From Anoplopoma fimbria (lineage: Eukaryota; Chordata; Actinopteri; Perciformes; Anoplopomatidae), in NCBI RefSeq assembly GCF_027596085.1, contig NC_072456.1:23234718-23298717 (forward strand): 64,000 bases of DNA, written 5' to 3'. Made by a program: the position numbers and the translations under genes. This document shows positions 23,675 through 37,339 of the stretch, piece after piece. Position 1 is the first letter of the stretch, and each line of letters opens with the position of its first letter. The notes below the pieces were generated by a model. The model ran no database searches. It was given only the letters and a program-made list of their open reading frames with translations, and was not told the origin of the DNA.

Positions 23675-23712
<38 letters not shown>
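23675..23712. repeat. (GA)n microsatellite
   Basis: About 19 AG units. Confidence 0.93.
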
Positions 23713-23713
<1 letters not shown>

Positions 23714-24172
23714 CTCAGCTGCCACCGCAAACTGAAACCCTGTGGCTCTAGGATCGAGAGGAGTTCCGCAGAGTTGGGGTTTCACACGTCGTTGTGTGAT
23801 CTAAGATAAGACACACTCAGCTGTATCCTTCCTTCACTTAAAAATACTCACACGCACACACACACACACACACACAAAACGCAAGCAAGCAAGCTTAACG
23901 GAAAAATAATCCAGGATGTCTCGCTGCACGAAAGCGAGTATCGTATGCCTTGTTGTAATTATGAAAGTTCACAGCATATATGTGTTCTTATCTGCGTCTG
24001 TGTGTGTGTGTGTGTGTGTGTGTAGGAGCCGTGCTTGTACTTTCATGCCTTGTTTCAACACCACTGATAAATAAAAAAGGTATTTTCTGAAAGAAGTGGA
24101 AGAGAATGTAAAGATATGAATCTCACTATGGATCACAGGGACAGATCTGTGATATTAACACTTGAGGGTGAT

Positions 24173-24366
24173 AAAGAAATAGTTTCTAGGAAATGCTTTT
24201 TAACGCTTTCTTGCGGAGCGTTAGATGAGAAGATGGATTACACTCGCATACATGTGTGCTAAATGTAGAGCTACAGCCAGGAGGTGGTTAGCGTAGCTTA
24301 GCATAAAACACTGGTAACAGTGGGAAACAGCTAGCCTGGCTCTGTCCAAAGTAAGAAAATCAGCCT
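24173..24366 (+). repeat. Teleost MITE-like repeat (agcttagcataaagactgg type), copy 1
   Basis: Contains gctttcttgc, gttagatgagaagat, agctacagccaggaggtggt, tagcttagcataaaacactgg and aacagctagcctggctctgt in the usual order of a common fish repeat. Diverged and 3'-truncated. Confidence 0.7.
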
Positions 24367-27300
24367 CCAGGGATGAGAAGATATAGGATTGTATTGCAGT
24401 TCGAAATAAAAAAAAAAACCACTCATCATTAATTGATTGAGGTGAATTTTCGTTATCGGGATTATTGTGAGAATCGTCACGAGTGTCTTGAAAATAGCTG
24501 TACAGCTCGCAATCATGGTAGAGAAGTGAAAGAAAAAAATAAAGAAATGATCATGAACAGTCTCACACAATGCTGCAATTTTTTTTATCTTTGATTTATG
24601 CAGGAGGATCTTATCATTTATGATAACCTTATTTAAGATTGTTTCATTGTTTTTTTCCACAAAATGAAAAGATGCGTGTCTTATCTAGGAAGCAAAAAAA
24701 AAAATGTGTTTGTCATAAAAAAATGTGATTCCAGTATATTTTAGTGCCATTTGAGGAATCTTGAGTATATTTTGATGATTATCTGGATAATATTGTGAAT
24801 CACAATTATTTTGGGGAATGATAATAATGACTAATGCCTACTTCTGGTAGCCGTAAAGCTCACCAATTAACTCATTATATCTAATTTGTCCTTTTCCAAG
24901 AAGGCTCAAGTATAATAAGGCTAATCATTTTTCTTGTCAATCTTTTTTCCAAATTGTTACTGTTCTTTTTAAGAAATGTCTATCTGTTAACTTCTCTGCA
25001 TCGTACAATCATCTATGGAGACACACTGTTTGGGGCTTTAGCTGCTCTTTGCCTCTAAACATGTGTGTAAGACGGATTTAGACTGAAAAAATCACCAAGA
25101 GACTAACAGGAGACGCAGCCATTAAATGAAACCATTTGTAGGCAAAAAAATCAAAACCCTCTTTCTACATCTGTTTTCATGCATTTTGCCCTTTTGTTTA
25201 AGCACATGCTTTTTATCACTTTTACATGAGGACAACAACCTGATGAAAGCCCCATCTGTACTAGGGAGTAATCAAGCACACACACATTGAAGATGCATTT
25301 TCTTCAGGTCAGGGCATGAACATCAGAGCTCGGCCTCGCGGCCTCTTCCTCTGCTGGACCCGGGGCTGTTTGCACGGTCAGCAGGGACCTTGTTGTCTTT
25401 TGTCTATTTTTGTTTATTCCCTGCACAGTTGAAAGAGAAGAATGGCTCTCTGTTTGAAACATTACCTGATGGATATTTATGCAGCTGTGAGGCTGTGAAG
25501 AGGACCTTTGATATCTTATTCAGGCTCCACACACACACACACACACACACACACAAGTCCTCTGTGAAACCCTGAACAAGTCGTCAGTGGGCCACTGCAG
25601 GACAAGTGAACACACACATGCGCACACTACACTCTCGAAGATGCTCAGCTGTCCGTCCCCATCACAGCGGGGCCGACCTCGGAGCTTGACCCCGTGACCC
25701 CGGGGAAAATGGCTCGGAGGTCATGGTTAAAATAAACCCTAGAAGCCGGGTAAACAGGATGTGTAAACCCACCCGGACATATGGCGTTCACTAATCAAAC
25801 ACCACTGATCTGGGAGAAGAAAGGAAATGGAAATCACAGTATTAGTACTGTAACATATAAATGAATCAAGCTGCTTAGCAACAAAAAAAGAGCTTTTGGA
25901 GTTGAGAGAGTGTTTTTCTCATCAAATGTATTTATTTTGAGAAGGATTTGTAAATGACAAAGTACAAACAGGGAGTAGCGTTCTCTGTCACCAATCACAG
26001 AAAACATACAGTATATTGTGCCTCCTATTACTGCCTTTGTTCATGTCGGGATCGCTAGTATGTTTGTATATTTGATATATTACTATTAATTTAGCAATTA
26101 TGTTTATCTTGTAAAGTGAGTAAGGTTTGATAATCAGACTGAATTGTCATTTTTGTTCACTTCATTCATGCCTGCCAACATTGTGCTCATGTTAGATGAT
26201 TTATTGTTGGGAACAAATGTATTTTGTTTTCTAATCAATCAGAAGAGGGGAGGTATCCTTCCTGCCGGCGTCCTTGACAGTTGACATGAAAACTGTGGCA
26301 GTGGTTGCTAGGAGCAGTTAACCTTTCATACAATGATTTAAAAAAAGAGAAAACCATCAAGCTGCTTCTATCTCATCCACACTTCTCCATTTCTGTCACC
26401 GTTATTCTAACTTCATTATTTCAAACAGTATTAAGTTTGAGCTTCAAAGTTCATTCTTGACTTTGGAAACAACAGGTGACCAAACAATGCCACTGCCAGG
26501 TGCAGCTCTGCTCCACTCAACTGGACAATTTTTTTTGGTAACAGGTCATTTTCTCTATTCCTTTTCTACGACAGATAATACTCCCTTAGTTTGGACGGAA
26601 TGCTCAGCTGATCGTCGTAGCAACGCCACGTGAGACTGCCTTGACATCATCTTCAACATGACGCTCCCTGAATCCTTCTATCCCAACCAAAAAAAGGAAA
26701 GTTTGCAGTTGTATGCCGTAGTGTACGGTGTAGATTTGTGGGCTGAGACTTTTTAAATATCTGGGTCAAATTATTTTGAAAATTGATGAGCCTGACTATT
26801 TAAAAATTGTGCGTGTTTGTGCAGGATGTCCCGTGTCATACTAGTGACGATCTCTCTGACCAATCAGTGGTCTGAAGTGTTTTAACTCCAACTTTTAGTA
26901 TCTGCTCGGCTCGTTTGGAACCTCGACCAAGGTGAAACTTAAAAAAGTACCAGGTATCAGGTACTATCCCTTACTTTTGATTAAATATACACGGCTTTGG
27001 TAGCTTTTTGATCACATGACATGAACTAGACCAGCAGGAGGAAATGGTCCAGCTTTTATGGTATCGTTGATTAAAGTATTTAAGGAAATGTCACTGGGAA
27101 ACTCCATTTGTTGAGGAAGAGCATGCAATATGATCAAAAGCTCCAGAACAGCTACTTAACAGACCTTGAGATATATTTTCTTTGAATTTTAAGCTATTCT
27201 GAGTGTTTTTTTTTATAAAATAGAAATTGAATTCGGTCTGTAAATAATTTGTGATAATAGAAAATAATATATAACATTAGTTATTATAATTCTGGACCAC

Positions 27301-27434
27301 TATTGTAACACTGTACTGTCCCTTTGTGCTGACCTCTGCACTTTATGTGTTGCTGTTACTCACAGTTTTAGCACTTGGGAGGTTTTTGTCAACTGTCATA
27401 TGTCAAACGCTCTTTTTGTTGGTGTTCTCCACCT

Positions 27435-27440
<6 letters not shown>

Positions 27441-27480
<40 letters not shown>
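27441..27480. repeat. (CT)n microsatellite
   Basis: About 20 CT units. Confidence 0.93.
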
Positions 27481-27481
<1 letters not shown>

Positions 27482-30400
27482 TCCTCTGAGAAGAAGATCA
27501 GGTACCTTTCAACAGTTGCTCCTGTGACCTTTAGCAGCTGTGGGGGTGAAATTTGCTGAGCTTACTTCACCTCATCCTAGTTCTCTCACACTTCGCTGCA
27601 TCTCTCTCCCCGTCTCACAAACGAACACCCACCTCCCACTCCGCCCGCCTGATTTACAGAGCTGCCATCTCGCAAAAAATTCACAATCTTTGTGTGTTTT
27701 ACAACCTTGTAGCTTTGCATGAAAGTAACTGTTGCCTGAATGACACTTAAGGAAAGAAGTATACTAACATCCATGCTATGCTATTATCTGTTAATCTGCC
27801 CTGGACAGCCCTCTGTAGCACATGACACCTGGCACAAACGAGCCCTGACAGTACAGGGATCAACCCTGTCTGATATATAATTATAAAGTACAGCCTGCTG
27901 TGGCAGCACACAGTAACCATGCTGGGCTGTTAACGCCCCAACTGGCCTGGACAGTCCAACATTAGCTAAACCTGGTCTCATCTATACATTAACAAGGCAC
28001 AGTTGGAAGTCTCCACAGACGCACCTACAGTAGATGCTCAGGCTTATTGGCCTAATTAGGGCCGCCGTCTGTGTTAATTGCGAGAGGCGTAGCGTTTCCG
28101 CACCGTGCTGACCGTGCTACTTGTACAAACGATGGGATTTCCTCTCGCTAAGCGCTCAATGAAAAGGGCAGACCAGCGGTTTTGGACGCCCTCCAACAGG
28201 TATGGAGCCGGAGTAAGAAGGGCGTGAGGGCAGGAGGGAGGGAGATAAAGGACGGCTGCAAGGCAGATTAATGCACTTCTTCTTTTTTTTTTTGCATCCT
28301 CCCTCCAGGCCCCACTTATTCAGCGACCCTACCATCCTTCCCTCCACCCTCCCCATAAGTGAATGTGGCTCTGTGAGTTATGGAATGGCTTAACAGTGCG
28401 CCGAAACAGCTGAGGTCATGGATACAGGCGGAGCGCACCAGCGGCACTGAATGTAAATGAGTTGGCCTTTCTCCAGCCAGGAGCTGAGCCCAAGTCTTGC
28501 CTTCACGCTTCCCTCCGAGACACCAGGCAGGACGGGGAATCCTGCTAATTCGCCCAAAGTATGTGGGACATTAGTCAGTGTTTTTTTAGAAAAGGAGAGG
28601 GATCCTTTTGAAGGAGCCAAACTGTTAGCTCCTAAACATGAAAGACTAAACATTTTGACAGCCATGTCTCTCTCTTGTCAGTCTCGGGGCTCTCTCAGTC
28701 TTTCCCCCTCTATTCTTGTTGAGCACGTAACCAGGAAACACCCGTTGAATGCGTGGGCTCGACATAGTTTCCACTGAGAAAAAGGTTAATTTGAAAACCT
28801 CCCCCAAGAGAGAGACAAACTCGACTGCAAGAAGGACAAAAAAAATAAAAAAGAACAGCTCTGCTAATGGTTGTTTGTTGAACGCTGGCTTGTTAGCGAC
28901 AGAAAAGTAGCTTGCTCTCATGCTGCAGAGCGTCGTGCAAAAGCACCCGGCATAATTAACATTAAGATCAAATAACAGACTCCAACATAACCTGCTTTGT
29001 GCTTTATCCTTTTGTTCCACACTCCCTTGAAATCCCATGTCAAGTAGCATCCACATTTACATTCCATTTAACTGTAAGTGGAGATAATTGTGTGCAAATG
29101 GGTGAAGTTACAAATGCCTGATAGGAGCAAAGTACAAGGCTGTGTGTGTGTGTGTGTGTGTGTGTGTGCATGTGCGTGTGTGTGCAGAAGCTTGTGCATG
29201 TACATGTGTACCGACTGTGTGTGAATACTGTTAATGGTGTTTGTTTGACTTTGGGGGAAGCCCTGTGCCCCGTTGTTCATAAAACCCCATATATGGTAAT
29301 GTAAACACACAGCGCTTCGTAACTCCTCCGGAGCGTGCACACACAAAAAAAATGAATGAACACAGGAAGACCCACTCTGGCAGGAAGTGGCAGCTGCTGC
29401 CATGGTAACAAACTGAAACCTGAAGCAGTGAGAAAGAGAGAGAGAGAGAGAGAAGAGAGACTCGCCTTTTTCACTGCCTTGACGTCATTTCTAGTACGCC
29501 GGGGCTAAAAAGGCAGCAGCTGCAGAGCAAACAAAGATACAGGGAAGTTTCGAGTGCTTGCAACAACAAAAAAAAAGAATGATGAGCGATAAGTATTTTG
29601 CCAATGTTTTTTTAAAGGAAATGATTGCACTGGAAAATCCCCATATGTTCACCACTATCAAGGACAGTGATATAAAAAGCAGCACTGACAGCATTAACAA
29701 TAACAATAGCATATTAACAAAAGTGTGACTGATGAATATGCAAATGTCCTCTGTGCTAATGCCAAGTTAGCAATATGGTCGCAACACATTTTTCAAAAAC
29801 TCCAGCAGTGTCTCTTTTACAGCTCGGCGGTGTGTGAAACGCGTGGAGTTTCATTGTTGACACAAACCACTGGTTTAGAAAAAGCTGTGCTTCTCAGTTC
29901 TGGCTGAGAATGCAAACCAGTATGATGCCAGCGCAGGATTTTTGGGAGGGAATTATGGGAGCAATCAGATCATTTTTTTGTTAAATGATGTTGTTGTGTG
30001 TGTTTGGCTTCGAAGGACGAAATGCGACGGAACAAAGCAATTATCACCACCAGCTGGAAGGGTGCTGAAGATGGTGCAAACTGGGAAATGGAGGAGGACT
30101 GCGGGCGTGCATGCATTAGGGATGGAGCAATATAAAAATGCCAGAAGCGTGCATCTCATGCTGTCAATTATTTTAGGTCATGGCTCATGTCGTAGCCCCT
30201 GATGCCTTCAGGGCTGAAGCAGCTAACTTACACCTTTAACTAACTCTGCAGGAAAGCTTTCCCAAAATAATTTACAGCAAGTTTTAGAAAGTAGCTTTTT
30301 CTTCCCTCCACTAAACATGTTTAGCTTCTATAAGTCAACGCTGACCCATTTAGTTTGTTAACAATTATAAAACGTCACAGAATTGAGTGAAGAGTATGAA

Positions 30401-30935
30401 TTGGGGACATTTCGCCGACTGCCTGAGCCGGTGATTTGTTCCTCAGTCAAAGAGCAAAGTGTCCTGGGCCGAGAGAACGACTCCCCCGTGGCCTCTCCCT
30501 CGCCTTCCCACCCCCTCGCCGCCTAATTAAAAATAAAAAACAACTCTGCATCCATCCACACAGATTTATCCAGCTCCGTCTCCTCCACAGTCCCTCACTC
30601 ATTAGCCTCATCCTTTGCAATTAGCCGTCGTTGCTGCAAACTAGAATTGAGGTTTTTTTTTTTGTAAGAAAGCGGGTCAGATTTCGTTTTTGGCCCCTCA
30701 GGGCTAAAATCCATAGACAACAAACCTCTTTGAAACGGGGGAGGGGAGGAGGGGGGTACAAGTGTACACGGAGGGTGCTGGTAAGGGGGGGTGCTTGTAG
30801 TGAATGAGGCACGTGCAAGAGGACAGGGGGCTTAAGAGGAGGTGTGTATGCATGCAGATGGGGGAGGCGGAGGAAGCCCCCACCACCACCACCACCCACT
30901 CTGACCCCTGTTTGTGCAATGGGATTCCTGGCTCC

Positions 30936-30940
<5 letters not shown>

Positions 30941-30996
<56 letters not shown>

Positions 30997-31004
30997 ACAC
31001 ACAC
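30941..31004. repeat. (CA)n microsatellite
   Basis: CA array with one CC interruption; a second interrupted CA array follows at about 31199-31238. Confidence 0.95.
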
Positions 31005-33235
31005 GGACAAACATCTGATTTTTTTGGCCCTATAATGATCCAGGCAGATTTGTCCTCCCCCAACCTCTTCTCAACCCTCCCCCCCACTCCATCATCCCTC
31101 TCTTCCGACAATACTCTGAAAGCCGAGGGACAGGTGCTGGTGCCTCGTGGGTTTTTAAGCTCCTCAGAAATGGTCTTCCACTCATTAGCCCCCTCACAAA
31201 CACACACACACACAAACACACACACAAACACACACACTGATGGGAACTCAAGACTGTTATTCCGTGTCTGTCCGTGGTTATGATTTACGATCGTGAATCT
31301 CTCAGAAGGGCCATACGATGAAACATCTGTGTCTGTGTCAGAGAGAAGGATTCTGGGGCGTCAGCAGTTGCGTTGCCAGATCGTGCTTTTGTTGGAAGCA
31401 TTTTATCTCAATGTCTTACATTAGTGGGAGACAAAAGACAGTGTACAGTTGTATATGTATGTGTATGTATATATGCTTTAATGTTTAAGGTCAGGAAACC
31501 AAACAGAAGCGAGAGCCACAATGAGGTCATCAGCCTCAGTATGGTTTCTATGAATTTGAGGGATTTTAACAACCTAGAAGTTCTTGTTTAACAATCACAT
31601 ACAAATAACGTGGTGTTTATTGAAGTCTAACTGGGGTCTCAAAACATAACTGAGAGCATTTCTTGAGCCTCTACAAGGCTCACGACTGAGAACTGAGACT
31701 GAGAACAGTGCTGAGGGAGCTAACAGTGTTTTCTGAAGGGGAATATCTTTACATAGTGCTAGTTGTTGGCTGCTATATTAATGCTCTAAATATCATATAG
31801 AGAACATATAAATGTGACTGTTTGATGGCAGAACATTTTAACTAAAAGTATAATGAATGGATTAATTTCTCCACCAGAGTTTAAACTCCTGGAACTGTGA
31901 TTAATTCCTTGAAAATGTCTATAACTGAACAGTTACATAAATAAATCTAACAAGAAAAGATCAAATTCGCAAATATTTCTTAAGAGACTGGAGTTTGGAT
32001 ATTTACACTGAGGGCTTAGAAGCACACTGAAGAGCTAAACACAACGACAAATTCAAATACAAGTCATGTTGCCGATAATTTAACAGCCTAATTCAGTGTA
32101 TCAGAAACCATATCTCCTACAAAATATGATTATGCACTGCTCATTTGCTTTGACTAATTATGCTTAGGGGGAACTCCGGTCTAGATTACATTTAATGTTT
32201 TCTTTTCCCCATCCAGGAAACTTGTCTTACACTGTGTGGTGTGGATAATTCGGCTTACAAATCTTTTTTTTTCTTTATATTTAGCAAGTATTACCATCTT
32301 TTCCTACCATTAAACAAACGTTTTTGCAGCTGTAGCCTAGCAACATGTTTACACAGGACCCAAAACCAAGTCTCCGCTTTCCAAACCATGTACTTCTTTA
32401 TTATCTAACCATGACCATGATCTTTCCCTTACCTCAACCAAAGCTTGAAGTTGCCTAAATATAGCCATAAAAACACACACAAACCCTAAACACACACAAA
32501 AAAAAAAAAAAAAAAAAAGTAAGATATCATCATTGACATTTCTATTCCTCCATTAACGGGTCGCCCAGTAACAAAGGAGCTGTGAGTGACACATCACCAG
32601 CCCTCCAGTAGATACCACTGAGTGTGATCCAATTGTCCATGGTGGGATCAGTGGATCATCCGGGACCCCCCTGCTAGGCGGCCCTCCCTCCCGCCCTCCC
32701 CCCAAACAGTGTGGGGCCTCTGGTACAACAGAGGGGGTGCCATGATCAATAGGGATTTTGTGTGTTTGATTGTTTGTGTGTATATGTGTGTCTACCGCGG
32801 ACCGCTTGGTGTCTGTTTCTCAGTCTATGTCTGTGTGTGTGTGTGTGTGTGTGTTTTAAGAGGGGGGGGATCTTTTAGTTCAGTGCTATGGTTGTGACTG
32901 ATAGGGTGGCGGGCCCCAGCGTGTGGTGGGGGGGGGGCCCCGGGGGACCGGCTCTGTATTGGCGGACCGGACTCTGCAGAGAGGCTCTCTGTTCCCCCCA
33001 TCGATCCCAACATGTCAATTAGACGGATTCAAATAAATGTGCCCTCAGCCTCAGCGGGGCCGGCGGTACGCGGAGCCTCCCGTGTAAACGACACCCACAC
33101 ATCGGCCCCCGTGTCACCGGAGCCAAGCCGATACCAAAAGGGCCTTCTGGGTTAGAATTGACCGAGAGCTTTTTTTCCCGCCGCACAGATTGTTTTTCAC
33201 TTTGACCCTGGCCTATGCTTGCAAGCAGACAGACA

Positions 33236-33236
<1 letters not shown>

Positions 33237-33276
<40 letters not shown>

Positions 33277-33284
33277 GGGGGGGG
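33237..33284. repeat. (GT)n microsatellite followed by a G run
   Basis: 19 TG units ending in a G homopolymer. Confidence 0.93.
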
Positions 33285-33696
33285 ACACTGCAGACATCAT
33301 GTAGTTGAATTACCTTTTATGGCGCTGACTTTCTTTTTGGTTTCTCTAGAAATACAGACACCGTTCACAAAAAATGAAAGCGAAACAGTGGGCCCCGAGC
33401 TTGTTTTTTGTTTTGCAAAAAAAAGGATAATTTGCTGAACAATATGTACAAACCTAGATTTGTCGTGATAATGTCTCTGTTTATAGTACACTGAGGTGTT
33501 GCTGCTGCAGAAGAGAATATTTTTAACCATTAGTTGATGTTCATTAACATAAACACGTAGAAGAGTTTAAATATGTAGAAAAATATAAACATATATAAAG
33601 GGGCTCGACAGTAAGGGTTGCCAGGTTGCCATATGCAACCATTTTGAGAAACTGGCAAACCATTACTTGACCTTTTGTTGCCATCAGTGGCAACTA

Positions 33697-33745
33697 CCAG
33701 AATCAGAAGCTGTTTATTGCCAAGTACAAGGAATTTGGTAAACAA
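33697..33745. repeat. Short teleost repeat fragment
   Basis: The segment agaatcagaagctgtttatt, then gccaagtacaaggaatttgg, resembles a frequent fish repeat motif. Only a fragment is seen. Confidence 0.5.
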
Positions 33746-36700
33746 ATAAGAGTATGTTAAAACAGGTATATTATATGATTAAAGTGTCAAGATGTGAAAG
33801 GTTTAAATTGTAAGAGATATAAAAAAAATAGGGACAGCAAACAGCAAAATAGTCCCCAAAAAAGATACAATTTTAATATTTGTTTTCATGAGTGATATTG
33901 AAATTGAACCAGTCAAAGCTGCACATGCATTGGTGAGTCTACTCGGATATGCGAGGTATCTGCTTACGAGGCAATAGTGAAGCTTATGAAGTTGTTTGAC
34001 TGTTGACTAATGTTCGGCTAACCCGTCATCATCACAAACAAATTTGCAAATTGATTCAACTGACAAAGAAACAGATGAAACTGAACGAAAAGCGGAAAAA
34101 GAGGAAATATTGCGATACAATCCTACAATCCAACATTTGAGCTGGACGGAATATTATACTCATACTTATTTTCTTCAAAGCTTGATTATTGCTCCGTTGT
34201 ATCAGAACACATGCCTGGGAAACAGATGAGACTATAAAATTGACTGGTTCCAAACAAGCCGGCCATTATAGAGACAGATTGGGGGTGAAGCCTCTTGATG
34301 ATAATGACAGCGAGAAGTGAGCGACCCCCTGACCGCTGGTGATAAACCCCCCCCCTTACTCCATCACCCCCTCCCGCTCCAATATTCACTCCCCTCCATC
34401 AGCCATACTAAACCCACCTCTTCACGCCTCCTCCTCCCCCTTCCTGAGCGGGCACCCACTAGGAGAGAGGACGCCCCACCCCACCCCGCCTCCCTCCGTC
34501 CAACCCCCTCCTCCTCCGCCCCCCCCCCAACACACTGATCAGTAGGATTTACTGTGCACCCGTCCACAGTTCTCAGCCGGTCGCGCACGCCCTCTGGGTC
34601 GATCCAGGTCGAATTCAATTTGTAAGATATTATGTATTGATCCCCCCCCCCTGGACCCTCCAACCTCTCCCTCCCCTCCCCTCCCTCTGTGCAGCCCTGG
34701 CAGGCACTCATTGACCCAAATGCACGATTCCTTGGATCATCATCATCACAGAAGTGTGGCGGTCCGAGCCAGTATCAGGGTCGGTGGCCTGAGGCCTTTT
34801 TCAGCGGCGACCCTCTGTTACTTCTACACAACACCTCACGCTTCGGAAAGAAGAAGGTGCCGCTCGGGTTGAAAGAACGCATCATAAAATGTGTTATGAC
34901 AGCTCTCTGAATGCTCAAGAGGCCTCCTTTACGAACGTTTGTCAGCGTGAAATGTTTGCTTGAATTAGTCCAGTCATCTCGGCCTTTGGTTGAAGTATAT
35001 TTTGAGAACTGACTCAAACGGAGAAACAGATGGTTTTATCCTACGTTCTTCCTATTTATATAACTCTGCTCTGCATATATTTATAAAGAAGAGATAACCA
35101 GACTCCCCCACACCCCACCCCGCCCCCAACGCTTCCGTTAACCATCTTGCGCTGCCATTTAGCTTCGCCAACAGGCTCTAAATCTTTTCAGATCAATAGT
35201 TGCTCCCCAGTCTCTCCATCAAACCCACGAGTAAATAATTCAAATGAGATAGTTAAGCCCCTTGGAATATAAATTGTGAAATAAAAAAAAAAATTCATTG
35301 TGATTTGGACGTGCGATTTACGGGCATACCGGTCGCTGTGGTGAGCCGGGGGGCGAACAGGAAGGGGGCCGTCTATAAATTTGCGGGTTAAATCAATGAC
35401 TTTGACTGGATAAATTGAGATCTGAAAGGCCTTTTATGACTTTCCTATTACATTAACATCAAATATTCAGGAGGCCCCGGATCACTTTCCCATTAGGCGG
35501 ATCGCGGAATTACACTGTTGTCAAAACAAAGCAGCAACCACACGTTCAGGCCGGAGCCTAAACACACACACACACACACACAGACCCACAGACCCACACA
35601 CACATCAGCATTGCAAAGCCTCAGACCCAGATTCTAACATATTTCGGTGCGGCACAAATGACTGACACACAAACAGATGAGCGGAGGTCCTGCATGGCTG
35701 CCACAGATAAGAGAAATAAGGTCACTCGCTAACAGGGGAGAAAGCGCCACGCTAAGGTGAGCAATGGCTGTGACATTTCACAAACTAGGCTAATTCCTCT
35801 GAAATTTTTCAGAAAAGGGCACGTTGCACATTATTGCATCACGGTGGCGATCATGTTCAAAGCTTCTCCCTCCTTGCAGCTCTTCTTTTTTTTTTTGTCC
35901 TCGCTACGCCCGGTAACGCTCCCTGTCCGAGAGACATAAGCCATCACAATGAGAGAGCACACATAAATGACCACGCTTCATGCTGCGCATTCTAAAACAA
36001 AGCTCGAAAAAAGTGGATATCCGTGGAAGTTACTGAACGGGAAAAAAAGCTAATAAAAGCTTTAAAGAACAAAATTCTTATCTCTGCCAGACGCTGCTTG
36101 GAAATCCATTGTCTCGAACTGAGGACATGAGGGACCCTGTGCATGCACATGTGGACTTAAGTGGGTAGCAATGCATCCATGCGTACGTCTCGGTGTGCTT
36201 GTGTGTGTCAGAGTGAGAGAGTCCCTGTGGGGTTGAGTGTAGGACGGCACTGTGGAGTTTCCTCGTCAGCGTGTGGGATTCCCTCTGTTTACCCCTCCAC
36301 TTCCTGTCCCAGCAAGGAAGCATGAACCAGTCTCCGACTCCCCTGGCAGGAAACACGAGCCCGCTCTGCTTTGTGACTCACATCGTGACCTTCAGCCAAA
36401 ACCCTCTTTTCATGACAGCTTTAGAGGCACCCGAGGGGAAATAAAAAAAATGCTCCAAGAATACAAACGTGCATGCTGACGGTGTATTTATACGTTAGCG
36501 AGGAGTGTGTCTTTGGCCGAGGCCCTTTCACAATGACACAATACTTTAGGGTTAGATTTAGATGTTTGTTGATACAGAGCTTTGAACATGTTGACAACAT
36601 AACAATCCAAATTCCTCAGTGTCGGATCAACAGCTCAGTACACATAATTACTTCACTCATAACACATAATTCTGTTACTGAGTGGTGAAAGAAGTATTAA

Positions 36701-36921
36701 GATATTTTACTTTGAGTTTAAAGATGCACCAATACTGTTGTCGGATATCAGCCCAATACAGACTTAAATACCTGGATCAGGTATCAGTGATAATATGGCA
36801 ATCTGGTATTGGATACCATTATTTTAAGAAAAAACAACTTTTACAAATGTATAGTTACTAGTGGCAATACATGCAGTGGAAAACAATCATGTAGTAGCAT
36901 ATAATGTAAATACTTAAATTG
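33746..36921. other. Intergenic DNA, including a repeat-poor stretch at 34.88-35.56 kb
   Basis: No gene recognised. 34300-34700 is C-rich low complexity. 34880-35560 is unique-looking and rich in TAATT/TTTAT motifs, and is flagged as a possible regulatory element in the findings. Confidence 0.5.
36722..36830. repeat. Decayed hAT-like MITE remnant
   Basis: Begins agatgcaccaatactgttgt and has tcggatatcagcccaataca and tcaggtatcagtgataat, the same motif class as 22858-22958 in the opposite sense. Confidence 0.45.
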
Positions 36922-37112
36922 TGCTAAATTCCAAATTCAGAGCATATCTATTGCCTCCACACAGCTCTAAATACGATAACGGTTAAGCTAACAGTGCTAA
37001 CATTTCTAACAGTGCAAACAATGGCAACAGTGGTGGCAGAGCTAACACTGTTAACTTAAGGGGGGAAGCAGAGGGTGGGTGCTACGCTTCTACTATGTCA
37101 TCATCAGTTGTT
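36922..37112 (+). repeat. Interspersed repeat family with gctaacag tandems, copy 1
   Basis: Starts gtgctaaattccaaattcag and continues with tgcctccacacagctct and many gctaacagtg-like units. Shares this order with 47926-48156 and 57361-57592. No coding potential, class unknown to me. Confidence 0.65.
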
Positions 37113-37206
37113 TTGTTACACTTCTTATAATATTACTTTTCCATATTGCCCCAGATCAATTGGCCAACCTGTTTTTTGCAATCCCTGAAGGTACCATTCC
37201 AGCACT

Positions 37207-37330
37207 ATCTGGTTTATGCTTTAAGATGCTTGTTTAAGAAAGGAGATGCACCAGCTATGTTGAATACACTTCCTGTAAGTCGCTTTGGATAAAAGCGTCT
37301 GCTAAATGACTGTAATGTAATGTAATGTAA
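37207..37330 (+). mobile_element. L2-clade LINE 3' tail fragment with target-site duplication
   Basis: The body resembles the 3' UTR of the element at 57593-58092 (gtttatgctt, gatgcttgtttaagaaagga, taagtcgctttggataaaag), lacks about 40 internal bases relative to that copy, and ends in (TAATG)n. The 9-mer tccagcact occurs directly before it (37198-37206) and directly after it (37331-37339), a target-site duplication. There is no coding part. Confidence 0.88.
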
Positions 37331-37339
37331 TCCAGCACT

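Larger units (their letters stand above)
21061..24172. other. Intergenic DNA downstream of midn
   Basis: AT-rich unique sequence with one decayed repeat (22858-22958) and GA and CA tracts near 23.7-24.0 kb. No conserved coding segment or RNA gene recognised. Confidence 0.6.
24367..33696. other. Intergenic DNA
   Basis: No gene recognised. It holds CA/GT/CT/GA microsatellites, and 26860-26990 (motif tagtatctgctcggctcgtt, then tggaacctcg) may be another fish repeat. The block 30470-31260 is GC-richer with several low-complexity tracts. The longest open frames all run through simple repeats. Confidence 0.55.
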
